DNA of 64,000 nt from JBGSKY01 sp041740995 (lineage in GTDB: Bacteria > Planctomycetota > Planctomycetia > Pirellulales > Pirellulaceae). Position numbers and translations under genes: made by a program. Under the pieces are notes generated by a model. That model made no database searches. It had not been told where the DNA came from and saw nothing but the letters and a program-made list of their open reading frames with translations. The DNA is taken from the NCBI GenBank assembly GCA_041740995.1, contig JBGSKY010000041.1, positions 6,469-70,468 on the forward strand, given 5' to 3'. Every line of letters begins with the position of its first letter. Position 1 is the first letter of the stretch. This document shows, in pieces, positions 17,589-26,864 of the stretch.

Positions 17589-17843
17589 ATGGTCAAGTAC
17601 ACTCGCATTGATGCCGCCGACGACCTACCGTTGACCTTTCGAGTCAACGATGCCCTTCGCGCCAGTCCATATCTGAGCGGTTCTAACATCCGCTTTGTCG
17701 CCAACAACGGGATCGTCAAGCTGCGCGGGACCACGCGAACTTGCTTTCAAAAACAGATGGCCCAAGAGATCCTAATCGGCATGAATGGCATCAACACAAT
17801 CGAGAATGAGATCCAAGTTCCAAGTCTTTCGAAGACGCTTTAA
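17589..17843 (+). CDS. BON domain protein
   Basis: This is an 84-residue protein consisting of a single BON domain: VNDALRASPYLSGSNIRFVANNGIVKLRGTT followed by a helix and INTIENEIQV. BON domains are small alpha/beta modules thought to bind phospholipid or other surfaces; here no signal peptide is seen, so it is probably cytosolic. The ATG at 17589 has GGAG 9 nt upstream. A longer TTG-initiated frame from 17490 adds 33 non-conserved residues and is rejected. It ends 10 bp from the ABC ATPase stop. Confidence 0.8.
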   Translation: MVKYTRIDAADDLPLTFRVNDALRASPYLSGSNIRFVANNGIVKLRGTTRTCFQKQMAQEILIGMNGINTIENEIQVPSLSKTL

Positions 17844-17853
17844 CAGAGCACCA

Positions 17854-18657
17854 TCAACGCGTCACATTGCCGCGAACATGCGTGTAGTAGCGACCGGCTT
17901 CGCAGTGGACTGTAATTGGAACTTGATAGACCGCTGAGAGCGTTTTTTCGCACAAGACATCACTCATAGAACCACTTGCGGCTACACGTCCGCCGTCTAG
18001 CAACAAGACTTGCCGCGTGTTGGCGAATAGCTCTTCGGTGTGATGCGTGATGGTCACAATCGTCAAGTCAGGTGCGTTTGTCTGCTCCCGCAACGAGCTG
18101 GTCAAGTCCAGCAAGCTTTCTCGACCAAGGATATCGAGTCCAGCGGTTGGTTCGTCAAGCAGCAAGATCTTCGGCGTCGTCACCAATGCTCTGGCAATCT
18201 GAGCTCGAACGCGTTCGCCGCTGCTCGCTTGACCATAGCGACGCTCTGCCAATCGCTCCAAGCCGACAATTCGGAGCATCGCTCGAGCTTGTTCGATTTC
18301 GTCAGCTTTTGGATCAAAACGCAGCACCATCGTAGATTTCCAGCCCGTCAGCGCAATGTCTAACAAGCTTAGTTGTGGATCAAGTTCGAAGCTGCCGCCA
18401 GCCTGCACGAACTTGATTTGCGTTCGAAGCCACGACAGATCGACTTCGCCGTATTTGTTTCCAAGCACTCGGACTTGACCGCTGGTCGGCCAAAGGTAGC
18501 CCAATATAACGCGGGCCAATGTGCTTTTACCGCTGCCGTTGGGACCGAGAATTGCCGCGTCGCAACCCGATGGGAGACTCCAACTGACATCCTGCAGTAA
18601 ATGAGTCGTCTGTCGGCGAACATTAATGTTTGACAGCTCGATTGCCAACTCGGACAT
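17854..18657 (-). CDS. ABC transporter ATP-binding protein
   Basis: The 267-residue protein has Walker A GPNGSGKST near residues 38-46, an ABC signature ASSGERVRAQIARAL, Walker B KILLLDEPTAGLD and the switch histidine in VTITHHTEE. The overall sequence is nearest to ModF/ABC-2-like cytosolic ATPases. No permease gene is adjacent, so the partner is unknown. Its ATG directly abuts the stop codon of the upstream CNNM gene, so the two are probably one transcript. Confidence 0.88.
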   Translation of the reverse strand: MSELAIELSNINVRRQTTHLLQDVSWSLPSGCDAAILGPNGSGKSTLARVILGYLWPTSGQVRVLGNKYGEVDLSWLRTQIKFVQAGGSFELDPQLSLLDIALTGWKSTMVLRFDPKADEIEQARAMLRIVGLERLAERRYGQASSGERVRAQIARALVTTPKILLLDEPTAGLDILGRESLLDLTSSLREQTNAPDLTIVTITHHTEELFANTRQVLLLDGGRVAASGSMSDVLCEKTLSAVYQVPITVHCEAGRYYTHVRGNVTR

Positions 18658-19968
18658 CTAATCCGCGACTCCATCACTATCCAATTGCAGGCGAACCTTG
18701 GTCACACGATCATCGGCGACCGAAAGAACTTTAGCTGCAACGCCTTCCAATTTGATCACATCTCCAGCGGCAAGTAATCGCTGAGCCTTGTGCATTAGCA
18801 AGCCGCCGATTGTGTCGACATCGACATCTTCAAAAATGATCCCCAAGCGCGACTGGACGTCTTCAACCGCGGTGGTTCCTTCGATGATAAATGCTCCCTC
18901 GCCATCGGGAACAATTTCAGGATCTTCGGAATCGAATTCATCCGAGACATTACCGACAATTTCTTCGACTACATTCTCAAGCGTCACCATGCCAATGATC
19001 GTGCCGTATTCGTCAACAACAAAAGCCATGTGCTGGTGGGTCGCTTGGAAATGACCGAGCAGCTTGTTGATTGGCATGTTTTCCGGAACTTTTTTCGGCG
19101 GTCGCATAACCGTCTTCCAATCGAATCCGGCTTCGAGCTTTCGACCGACCAGGTCCTTGATGTGCAGCACTCCCACCAGGTCGTCCAGAGTCCCATCGCA
19201 GACAGGATACCTTGAATGTTTGGTCCGACGAATGGTGGCCAAGGTTTCGCCGACCTCGTCATTGATATCGACGACTTCGATATCGTTTCGCGGCACCATG
19301 ATTCGACGACAAACTATATGATCGAAATCGAAGACAGCATCGATCAACTCGCGCTCGCTGCGGGTTACATGACCATGAACTTGAGCTTCGTGCAGCAACG
19401 CTCGAATCTCTGGTTCGGTAAACGGCGTGCTGTGCCCATCGGCGTCTTTCATTCCAAGCAATCGAAGCACCAGGGCCGTCGAGAAATTGAGCGAGATCAT
19501 CAAGGGGTAGCTGACGATATAAAAAATCTTTAACAACGGCGCGCATCCTAAGAACATCGCTTCCGGTTTTCGAATAGCCAGAATCTTCGGCGCTTGTTCG
19601 CCAACAATTAGATGCAGTGCTGTGATCAATCCGAACGCAATCACAAAGCCTACCGTTCGCACGACCATCTCTGATTGAACGCCAACCATGTGCAGCAGCG
19701 GTTCAATCAAACGCGAAAAAGCCGGCTCGCCGACCCACCCAAGCGCCAGCGAGGCCATCGTAATTCCCAACTGGCAAGCCGATAACGATTGCTCCAACCG
19801 CACTGCCAGCCAGCGAGCGGTCTTGGCGAAGAGTCGCCGCTCGTCAATCAATTGCTCAATCCGGCTGAGTCGCAATTTGACCAGCGCGAATTCGGCTGCG
19901 ACGAAAAAGCCGTTTATTGCAACCATGCCTAAAGCAATCAGCAAGGCAATTATAATATTAGAGTCCAC
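18658..19968 (-). CDS. CNNM/CorC-family membrane protein (DUF21-CBS-CorC_HlyC)
   Basis: The 436-residue protein has an N-terminal DUF21 region with four hydrophobic spans starting IIIALLIALGMVAINGFFVAAEFALV, a CBS pair (starting near MVPRNDIEVVDINDEVGE and including VVDEYGTIIGMVTLENVVEEIVG) and a C-terminal CorC_HlyC domain (RLGIIFEDVDVDTIGGLLMH). Relatives handle Mg2+ or Co2+ efflux. GTG at 19968 is the best start; the longer frame begins with TTG at 20025. A second CNNM protein lies at 37.5 kb. It overlaps no other gene and directly precedes the ABC ATPase. Confidence 0.9.
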   Translation of the reverse strand: MDSNIIIALLIALGMVAINGFFVAAEFALVKLRLSRIEQLIDERRLFAKTARWLAVRLEQSLSACQLGITMASLALGWVGEPAFSRLIEPLLHMVGVQSEMVVRTVGFVIAFGLITALHLIVGEQAPKILAIRKPEAMFLGCAPLLKIFYIVSYPLMISLNFSTALVLRLLGMKDADGHSTPFTEPEIRALLHEAQVHGHVTRSERELIDAVFDFDHIVCRRIMVPRNDIEVVDINDEVGETLATIRRTKHSRYPVCDGTLDDLVGVLHIKDLVGRKLEAGFDWKTVMRPPKKVPENMPINKLLGHFQATHQHMAFVVDEYGTIIGMVTLENVVEEIVGNVSDEFDSEDPEIVPDGEGAFIIEGTTAVEDVQSRLGIIFEDVDVDTIGGLLMHKAQRLLAAGDVIKLEGVAAKVLSVADDRVTKVRLQLDSDGVAD

Positions 19969-20194
19969 TATGCAGGACGATTGAAATTTCAGAGCTAAAA
20001 TGGAAGTAGAGCCGTTGGCTTGCAAATCAATCGCCTACGATGATTACAAGTTTGGCCCTGGACAATAGGAAAGATCATAGTAACGTCTTTCGCGACGGCG
20101 TGCGACCGAACTACGGTGAACTTGTCAATATTTACTAACTGATAATCGACTTGCCGCACAACTCTTTCAATCTTTTTGACGCTGGGCAGTAAAG

Positions 20195-21073
20195 ATGCTT
20201 GATAAGCTTCGAAGTTTATTCCAACGAAAAACCTCTGTCGATGTCGAGGCGCGTTTCGAGCGTTTGCGTTCGGCTGTCTCGGGAACGATGAGTAACTTTT
20301 TTGTGGCCAAAGACCGTGATCGCAACAACGAGATCGTTGGGGTAAAACTTTGTGACGCTGAAAAAGTCGCCTTCTTTGAAAGTCGTTTTAAGGGTTTGAA
20401 AAAACCGAGCGAGGGTGAAATTGCGACTGCCATGGTCCATCCACTGATCGCAAAGACCTTTGAATACGGAACAACCAACAAAAAGCTACCGTATCTGGTA
20501 ATGGAATTCATTGACGGACCGGGCTTGCAATTTGTGATTTCGGAAAACGACACGCGAATTCGTGGCAGAGAGCTTCCGTTGATCCGGCAGATGGCCGAAG
20601 CGCTGCAGTACGTTCATGACAGCGGCTATATTCACCGCGACATCTGCCCAAGAAACTACATTCTTCGCAAGGATTTGAACACCATCAAGCTGATTGACTT
20701 CGGTCTGACGGTTCCTGCCAAACCGGAATTTATGCAGCCCGGCAATCGAACTGGAACGCCACTTTACATGGCGCCGGAAATTGTGCGTCGCAAGTCAACA
20801 GACCAACGCGTGGATATCTTCTCATTCGCGGTGACTTGTTACCACATGTTGACCTTCGAATTACCGTGGCCTTACACCGAGACGACGGGAAAGGCTGCTT
20901 TGCATCACGATACGGCGCCAAAGTTGATATTCGAACATCGCCCGAAGCTAGACAAATACGTCGGTCGCGCGATCATGGAAGCAATGCACCCCAACGCCTC
21001 ATCGCGAACCTCTAGCATGAAGAATTTTTTGCAGCAAATTGCCAATGTCGAAACGATCGATACGCAAGAGTGA
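20195..21073 (+). CDS. Serine/threonine kinase-like protein with altered catalytic residues
   Basis: The 292-residue protein is a single kinase domain without a membrane anchor. Seen: GVKLC with the ATP-binding lysine K51, HRDICPRN at 147-154 (D149 and N154 kept), IDFG at 167-170 and GTPLYMAPEI. Odd: the glycine-rich loop (residues 25-40) keeps only one glycine, and the usual lysine of HRDxKxxN is Cys151. Phosphotransfer may be weak or unusual. It lacks the PASTA, TPR or WD40 parts common in planctomycete kinases. The orphan 191-aa gene lies next to it, convergent. Confidence 0.85.
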   Translation: MLDKLRSLFQRKTSVDVEARFERLRSAVSGTMSNFFVAKDRDRNNEIVGVKLCDAEKVAFFESRFKGLKKPSEGEIATAMVHPLIAKTFEYGTTNKKLPYLVMEFIDGPGLQFVISENDTRIRGRELPLIRQMAEALQYVHDSGYIHRDICPRNYILRKDLNTIKLIDFGLTVPAKPEFMQPGNRTGTPLYMAPEIVRRKSTDQRVDIFSFAVTCYHMLTFELPWPYTETTGKAALHHDTAPKLIFEHRPKLDKYVGRAIMEAMHPNASSRTSSMKNFLQQIANVETIDTQE

Positions 21074-21231
21074 GGTTGCTGTGGAATCCTATGTATGGCT
21101 TGGCAGATCGCTTGGCTTCAAGCTGTCGCTATCCCCGTTGTCGCACCGTGGCGTCGGCACGAATCTTCACTAGGTTTCAAGAACGCGGCATATTAACGAG
21201 CATTGAATCCTAAAGGAACAGGATATTGATT

Positions 21232-21807
21232 TTAGAAAGGTGATATCAAGGTCGTTCCCACTGGACCAATTGGGAACAATTCGCCAAGAATTTGCTTGCT
21301 GGTCGTAACTGTGTTGGAACACCATTCGTATCCAGCAGCCAACGGATTTAAAATCTTGGTGACAGATTTTCCATTTTCGTTAATTGAAATATCTACCGGT
21401 CGAAAAGCTGCCGGTTCGGTGATGCCATATTTGATCCGCAGCAACTGTCCAGATTGTGCGCCGCGGTAGCCCCACTGTTCAATGACCTCGCTATATGGAA
21501 CAGTTGGTTTGTCGGAGTGTTCCATCTTCTTACCCATGCCGAGATGCTTCATTGTCTCATACCCTTTGATCATCGCGCACACTTGGGCATTTGAATATTT
21601 GCCTGTCGCGACGTAATATTGCGCGAGAGCAAAATGCTCGGCCGCTGCATATTCCAAGCTGGCTGCATTTTCGGCATTCTCATTGCGAAACTCATATAGA
21701 ACTCGCCATCGAGCGTAAGCTCTGGCCGGTTCATGATTAATATTGTTCGCACTGCTCCAGATCGTTTCAAGGATGAGTTGGACTTCTTCTTCGTTAATGG
21801 TGGCCAT
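21232..21807 (-). CDS. Hypothetical protein, family not recognised
   Basis: This is a 191-residue soluble protein with an ATG start. The first 100 residues look helical and mildly TPR-like (AAAEHFALAQYYVATGKYSNAQ, residues about 49-70). The rest is mixed, with VIEQWGYRGAQSGQLLRIKYGI in the middle and a hydrophobic glycine-rich end. It has no signal peptide, no membrane span and no catalytic motif I know. It faces the kinase-like gene convergently, with a 158-bp gap. Codon use looks like that of its neighbours. I offer no function. Confidence 0.6.
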   Translation of the reverse strand: MATINEEEVQLILETIWSSANNINHEPARAYARWRVLYEFRNENAENAASLEYAAAEHFALAQYYVATGKYSNAQVCAMIKGYETMKHLGMGKKMEHSDKPTVPYSEVIEQWGYRGAQSGQLLRIKYGITEPAAFRPVDISINENGKSVTKILNPLAAGYEWCSNTVTTSKQILGELFPIGPVGTTLISPF

Positions 21808-22071
21808 GTTTCACTTTAACCAAAGGTGCTAGGTCAGGAACTACGAGACCGCAATTATCTGGATGATAATCGCCAAAGCCAGTAAGCCGTCGCCGCTGAT
21901 TGTACGCACTTTAGCCACGCCAAACCACCATCGGGACTTGACTTTTCAGCCTGAATTTGCAATTTGAAAACGACGCGAATAGCCCTCATCGATCTGATTA
22001 CGTTGACTGCATGCAAGCACGAGAGCGTTGTAGATAGACGAACCACAGAATCTCTGCGATGCTAGCAGGCC

Positions 22072-23349
22072 ATGTGCGGCAAACTTCGAATTTTACTGAC
22101 CAGTATCGGCTCGCTGGGTGACTTGCATCCTATACTCACGCTTGCCCTTGGTTTGAAGCAACGGGGCCATGAAGTCACGATCGCAACCATCGAATTCTAT
22201 CGCGAGAAGGTTATCAAGCTCGGTTTGTCGTTTCATGCAATTCGACCCGATATGCAACCGCACGACCCGTCGCTAATTCGTCGTTTGCTCGATCTTCGCA
22301 ATGGTCCATCGTACTTAATTCGCGAGCTGTTGTTGCCAAGCATATCGGAGACCTATGACGACTTGCTGGTCGCCGGTCGCCAGCATGATCTCTTGGTCGG
22401 AGGAGAGATTGTTTTTGCTTTGCCGTTGGTTGCCGAAACGCTAAACAAACCTTGGGTGTCGGTTCTCCTTTCGCCGGCTTCGTTTTTTTCATCGCGTGAC
22501 CCGTCCGTTATCGCACCGCTGCCGATGACGAAACACCTCGTCCGCGGTCCAAATTTTTTTTATCGGCTGATCTTGAAACTCGGCAATCGGATAGCTCGAC
22601 AATGGAGCGAACCAATCAAGGAGCTTCGTGACTCGATTAGTCTGCCATACGTTGACAATCCTTTGATGAGCAGCAAATATTCCAGCGATTTAAATTTAGC
22701 CCTCTTCTCAAGCGCCTTTGCCGAACCGCAAATCGATTGGGCCGCAAAAACTTTCCAGCCAGGATTCGTTTTCTTCGACCAAGTAAATCAATCACCACTC
22801 GAACCAGAGTTGGCAGATTTTTTGAAACACCCGCAACGGCCAATTGTTTTCACGCTCGGCTCGGCTGCGGTCTATGATGCAGGAAGTTTTTACACGCAAA
22901 GCGCGATAGCTGCGTCTCGTTTGAATCATCGAGCACTGCTGCTGGTCGGTGACAATGAGCCACCTAAGAATCTGCCAGCGACGATTGCAGTGGCCAAGTA
23001 TGCGGACTACTCACAAGTTTTTCCGTCAGCGGCTTGTGTCGTCCATCAAGGTGGCATAGGCACGACCGCTCAATGCCTTAGGGCGGGCGTCCGACAAGTG
23101 GTCGTGCCGTTTGCTTTCGATCAGCCTGACAATGCAGCCCGCGTTTGTCGATTGAAGCTCGGTCGTACTATTGCGAGAAGAAGATATTCGGCCAAGTCCG
23201 CTGCTCTCGCGATCAACGATTTGCTAAACGACCAACATGCCGAAAAAAATGCGATCGCAATCGCAACGTTGATCCAATCCGAAGATGGCTTGGCGGCCGC
23301 TTGCACGGCGATCGAGGCTCTAGGGCAAACGAACCGAAGCAATCGTTAG
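22072..23349 (+). CDS. GT1-family glycosyltransferase (RhlB/UGT-like)
   Basis: The 425-residue GT-B protein begins RILLTSIGSLGDLHPILTLALGLKQRGHEVTIAT, typical of rhamnosyl/UDP-glycosyl transferases. It ends with the donor-binding region VVHQGGIGTTAQCLRAGVRQVVVPFAFDQPDNA, equivalent to the HxGxGT...D/EQ signature. Such enzymes glycosylate lipids or small molecules in the cytoplasm. No biosynthetic partner is adjacent. The last 30 bp overlap the end of the COQ4-like gene on the other strand. Confidence 0.9.
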   Translation: MCGKLRILLTSIGSLGDLHPILTLALGLKQRGHEVTIATIEFYREKVIKLGLSFHAIRPDMQPHDPSLIRRLLDLRNGPSYLIRELLLPSISETYDDLLVAGRQHDLLVGGEIVFALPLVAETLNKPWVSVLLSPASFFSSRDPSVIAPLPMTKHLVRGPNFFYRLILKLGNRIARQWSEPIKELRDSISLPYVDNPLMSSKYSSDLNLALFSSAFAEPQIDWAAKTFQPGFVFFDQVNQSPLEPELADFLKHPQRPIVFTLGSAAVYDAGSFYTQSAIAASRLNHRALLLVGDNEPPKNLPATIAVAKYADYSQVFPSAACVVHQGGIGTTAQCLRAGVRQVVVPFAFDQPDNAARVCRLKLGRTIARRRYSAKSAALAINDLLNDQHAEKNAIAIATLIQSEDGLAAACTAIEALGQTNRSNR

Positions 23350-24576
23350 CGGGATGGCCTTCTGTTCCAAACGATAAAATTCTCGCAACACGTCGACATC
23401 GAGCTCACAACGGGCTCGCGCTTCCTTGAGCGGCTGATGAATCAGATCATGGATCGGTTTTTTGTAGAGGTTCTTACTGCCAGTTCGCAACCCACATTGC
23501 ACACCAAGATCAAAAGCCGGCAAGAGAAACTTTGGAATTCGGTAAGGTTCTGGATACAGATGGCTGACGACCCATCGCAATACACGACTTTGAAGCCAGT
23601 TGACTTTTTTTGCCGTTCCCATTGCAAACCCAATCACAAACGCTTCATCTTGGTCCTGAAGTCCTCGCCCGAGCAAGACGTGCATCACGTCGTGATCTTC
23701 CAGGGCGACAGCACCGCGAAACCGCAGCCAGCTTTCGGGATTTTCGAGCATCCGAACGATCCACGGAATCTCGCTCGCCGTTGCCGCTGGCATGGTCTTC
23801 ATTACCGCATCGACGGTTTGGTCTCCGTTTTCTAGTCCAGGATACCAAGCTAGCCAATGGTCAGTTTCAGTGAAGCTATCTCGTAGCAAACCATTGGCGT
23901 CATACATCCAAGCACTAGTATCAAACAAGTTCAGTACTGCATCGGAATTGGTCGCGTTGGTCGCTGTTAAAACTGCGGCTGAAGCGATTCGATTCAAATG
24001 TTCCATCAGCACGCCTTCGGCTTCGCATCGCCGTCTCGATGTCAGGCGTCCAAGTTCCAATGTGTGAACCAGTTCTTGCAACGCTTGCCCAGCGACCTGT
24101 CGCAACTGCTTTTGATTATTGGCTCGAAAATTTGGACGTAACAGTCCGCAATTATTCAATGCTCGGAAGGTGGCCATCGTATTGCCAAGCAGCTCACTAT
24201 CGCTGACAAATTTACCGACGCCAGTTCTTTCGTGTTTGCCAGCTTGGCTGTTCACAATCGCAATGTACTGCATTTCAGTATCGCTTAATCGCCGTTGCTC
24301 AAGCTCCAAATCGAAGTCATACGAGCTGCAATTCCGAATCGCGATCATCATCGCCGCTGTTTTATTTCCGCCCGTTCCGGAGAACCAGTGTGAATTTCCG
24401 CGACAGTCTTGCAGCTCGATATTGACGGTCCAGCGGTCCGGTGTTGGCTGGCTTTCAGACGGCGTTTCAACTGATGTGATCGGTGGTTTCGCATTGATGC
24501 TCAATACATGCATGCCACCGACGAACAACCGATCTCCGGCGATGGTTTGATCGGATGTTGATTGGTTTCGTGTCAA
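23320..24576 (-). CDS. COQ4-like HDxxHx11E protein with N-terminal extension
   Basis: The 418-residue protein has no signal peptide. Residues 295-299 read HDVMH and E311 follows 11 residues later, giving exactly HDxxHx11E, the metal-binding motif of the COQ4 family. It is embedded in RGAVALEDHDVMHVLLGRG and followed by EAFVIGFAMG and a YPEPYRIP segment. The first 270 residues are not recognised. COQ4 acts in ubiquinone synthesis, which planctomycetes are not expected to perform, so another substrate is likely. The start may be TTG 24576 (AGGTGG upstream) or ATG 24513. It overlaps the GT1 gene by 30 bp, tail to tail. Confidence 0.6.
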   Translation of the reverse strand: MTRNQSTSDQTIAGDRLFVGGMHVLSINAKPPITSVETPSESQPTPDRWTVNIELQDCRGNSHWFSGTGGNKTAAMMIAIRNCSSYDFDLELEQRRLSDTEMQYIAIVNSQAGKHERTGVGKFVSDSELLGNTMATFRALNNCGLLRPNFRANNQKQLRQVAGQALQELVHTLELGRLTSRRRCEAEGVLMEHLNRIASAAVLTATNATNSDAVLNLFDTSAWMYDANGLLRDSFTETDHWLAWYPGLENGDQTVDAVMKTMPAATASEIPWIVRMLENPESWLRFRGAVALEDHDVMHVLLGRGLQDQDEAFVIGFAMGTAKKVNWLQSRVLRWVVSHLYPEPYRIPKFLLPAFDLGVQCGLRTGSKNLYKKPIHDLIHQPLKEARARCELDVDVLREFYRLEQKAIPLTIASVRLP

Positions 24577-24696
24577 GCCAGATGTTCCACCTTTCAGCGC
24601 AAGTCAGAAATCAAATCTGTATACTTTAGCCAACGTCTATTATGCCCGATTATGTTGTCGAAGCTGAACTAATGCTCAACTGCAAATTCAGAATCT

Positions 24697-26679
24697 TTAT
24701 AAAAATCCGTCAACCGACGCATCGCTGGGCATTCGCCAATCACCGCGAGGCGACAGCGAAACTGAGCCGACTTTTGGACCGTCTGGAACACAGCTTCGTT
24801 TAAATTGATTGGTGAAGAATCGACGCATAAAAGTCGCAAGAGTCTGATCAATGATCGCTTGGCTGTAGTCACGTGAAAAATCGGCATGCGCGGCAAGAAA
24901 TCGTAGTCTTTCTACAGACGCACCGGTACGCACCAAATGATACAAGAAAAAATCGTGCAGTTCATATGGCCCGATCGTTTCCTCCGTCGCTTGATGGACA
25001 TGGCCTTCGGCAGTTAACGGAAGCAGCTCAGGAGAAATCGGAGCCTTTGCAATGTCCATCAAGATTTCACGGATTGGAGCATCAAAATCGTGTTGTGCCA
25101 AATGTTCGATCAGGAACTTGACCAGCGTCTTGGGGACCCCACAATTCACGTTGTACATCGACATGTGATCGCCGTTGTAAGTCGACCAACCTAGCGCCGA
25201 TTCACTCATGTCGCCTGTGCCAAGCACAAATCCATGACTCATCAATAGCAGAGTTCGCGTACGAGCTTGGACGTTTTCGAAAGTCAAGTCAGACCGATTG
25301 CCCACGTCCAACGCTTCCAGTTGTTTTTGAAATTCGTTTACGTCAAGCTTGGAAACATCGATTCCAAAGGGGCTGTAGTTCATTGATCGGAAGACTTGTA
25401 AGCATGTTTCGCGAATATCGATTGTGATCGACGTTACGCCAAGCTGTTCCATCAATGACAGGGCATTGCTGCGACTTTGCTTGCCCGTTCCAAAGCCTGG
25501 CATGGTCAGTCCGAGAATACGTTTGCGTTCCATCTCGCAATCGTCGCACGTTTCAACGGCGACCAGCAAGGCCAAAGTCGAATCCAAACCACCACTCACA
25601 CCGATGGCAAGAGGGAGTTGGCTTGGCAGTTGGCCCAGTCGCTTGGCCAATGCGGCTCGTTGAATCTGTGAGACCTCGCGACAACGATTCGACAATTCAA
25701 TCTCAACTTGCGGAACAAACGGTTGCCCCGAATACTTTCGCAGCAGCGGACGAGTCGTCATCGACAGCCAGCATTCAATCTGGCGATAGGGTACCGGCAC
25801 ATGAGTGTTTGTACCCTGTAACGCAGTTTGCATGACTTGTCGATCGTGCATGATGCGATGCAGATCGATGTCAGCGGTTGTTACCGTGCCCGCTTTAGTC
25901 GCTGCCCAATCGGTGCCCACGCGAGGCGATTGAGCCAAGATTGTCCCAAGCTCGGCGATCATACAGTGTCCGCCAAAAACTAAGTCGGTCGTTGATTCAC
26001 TTGGCCCAGCACTCGCATATGCGTAAGCCGTAACCGTGCGTCCGGCTTGGCTGCTCACCAACTGCATCCGCCAATCGGCCTTGCCAATCGTCTCGTTGCT
26101 GGCCGATAGATTCAAGATAACATTCGCCCCAGCCAGCGAATGAAGACTGCTTGGTGGAATTGGCATCCACAAGTCTTCGCATATTTCGATGCCAATGATT
26201 GCATCGTTGATTTTGAACAGCAAATCAGTCCCAAGCGGCACATCGTATCCGTCGAAACGATACGACCTTTGATGCAAAGAGGTTGATGACTGAAACCAAC
26301 GAGCTTCGTAAAATTCCTGATAAGTCGGTAGGAATGTTTTGGGAACAATTCCAATAACTTGGCCATTAAAAATTGCGGCTGCACAATTAAAGAGTTGGTT
26401 TTCGATCAGCAGCGGAAGGCCGATAACCCACAGTTGATGCCTGTCGCGGTTAGCATTTGCGATGATCGGCAACTGTTCGAGGCAGCGATCCAGCAACTGC
26501 TCTTGAGCGAATAAATCACCGCACGTGTAACCGGTCAGGCAGAGCTCAGGAAAAAGCACGACGTCGCTGGATTCACACTGGCTCGCAAATCGAACGATCG
26601 CTTCAGAATTTCGAATTGGATCAGCAACGCTCACTGGCGGCGATACGACTGAAACTCGCAAGAAATCCCACGCATCCAT
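24697..26679 (-). CDS. nadE: Glutamine-dependent NAD+ synthetase
   Basis: The 660-residue protein fuses an N-terminal nitrilase-type glutaminase to a C-terminal NAD synthetase. The glutaminase triad is visible: Glu in VVLFPELCLTGY, Lys in VPKTFLPTYQEFYEARWF and Cys in GIEICEDLWMP. The synthetase has the ATP pyrophosphatase loop IGVSGGLDSTLALL, and TGDMSESALGWSTYNGDHMSMYN further on. It amidates deamido-NAD using glutamine. The length is normal for the two-domain form. ATG 26679 is preferred over TTG 26685. Confidence 0.96.
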   Translation of the reverse strand: MDAWDFLRVSVVSPPVSVADPIRNSEAIVRFASQCESSDVVLFPELCLTGYTCGDLFAQEQLLDRCLEQLPIIANANRDRHQLWVIGLPLLIENQLFNCAAAIFNGQVIGIVPKTFLPTYQEFYEARWFQSSTSLHQRSYRFDGYDVPLGTDLLFKINDAIIGIEICEDLWMPIPPSSLHSLAGANVILNLSASNETIGKADWRMQLVSSQAGRTVTAYAYASAGPSESTTDLVFGGHCMIAELGTILAQSPRVGTDWAATKAGTVTTADIDLHRIMHDRQVMQTALQGTNTHVPVPYRQIECWLSMTTRPLLRKYSGQPFVPQVEIELSNRCREVSQIQRAALAKRLGQLPSQLPLAIGVSGGLDSTLALLVAVETCDDCEMERKRILGLTMPGFGTGKQSRSNALSLMEQLGVTSITIDIRETCLQVFRSMNYSPFGIDVSKLDVNEFQKQLEALDVGNRSDLTFENVQARTRTLLLMSHGFVLGTGDMSESALGWSTYNGDHMSMYNVNCGVPKTLVKFLIEHLAQHDFDAPIREILMDIAKAPISPELLPLTAEGHVHQATEETIGPYELHDFFLYHLVRTGASVERLRFLAAHADFSRDYSQAIIDQTLATFMRRFFTNQFKRSCVPDGPKVGSVSLSPRGDWRMPSDASVDGFL

Positions 26680-26800
26680 AATCAAAACAATCCTGGCAGT
26701 ACCTTAAACCGCGTTTCAGTCCGACATTCGAGCCGCAACGCGTCAGACTCCAGGATAATCAAATTTTGGCGTGCTTGGGAATAACACCGCGAGGGTTGTC

Positions 26801-26863
26801 AGTCTCCGAAGAGACTAACTTAATGGCAAACTGCTTTAAATCACTTCAATAAGCACGAAGTGA
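26801..26863 (-). terminator. Two hairpins downstream of metK
   Basis: Directly after the metK stop, TCACTTC/GAAGTGA (26841-26847 with 26857-26863) forms a 7-bp stem. Further on, AGTCTC/GAGACT (26801-26806 with 26811-26816) closes a tetraloop that reads TTCG on the minus strand. No long T-run follows, so they may act as a terminator or as 3' end protection. Confidence 0.4.
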
Positions 26864-26864
26864 A

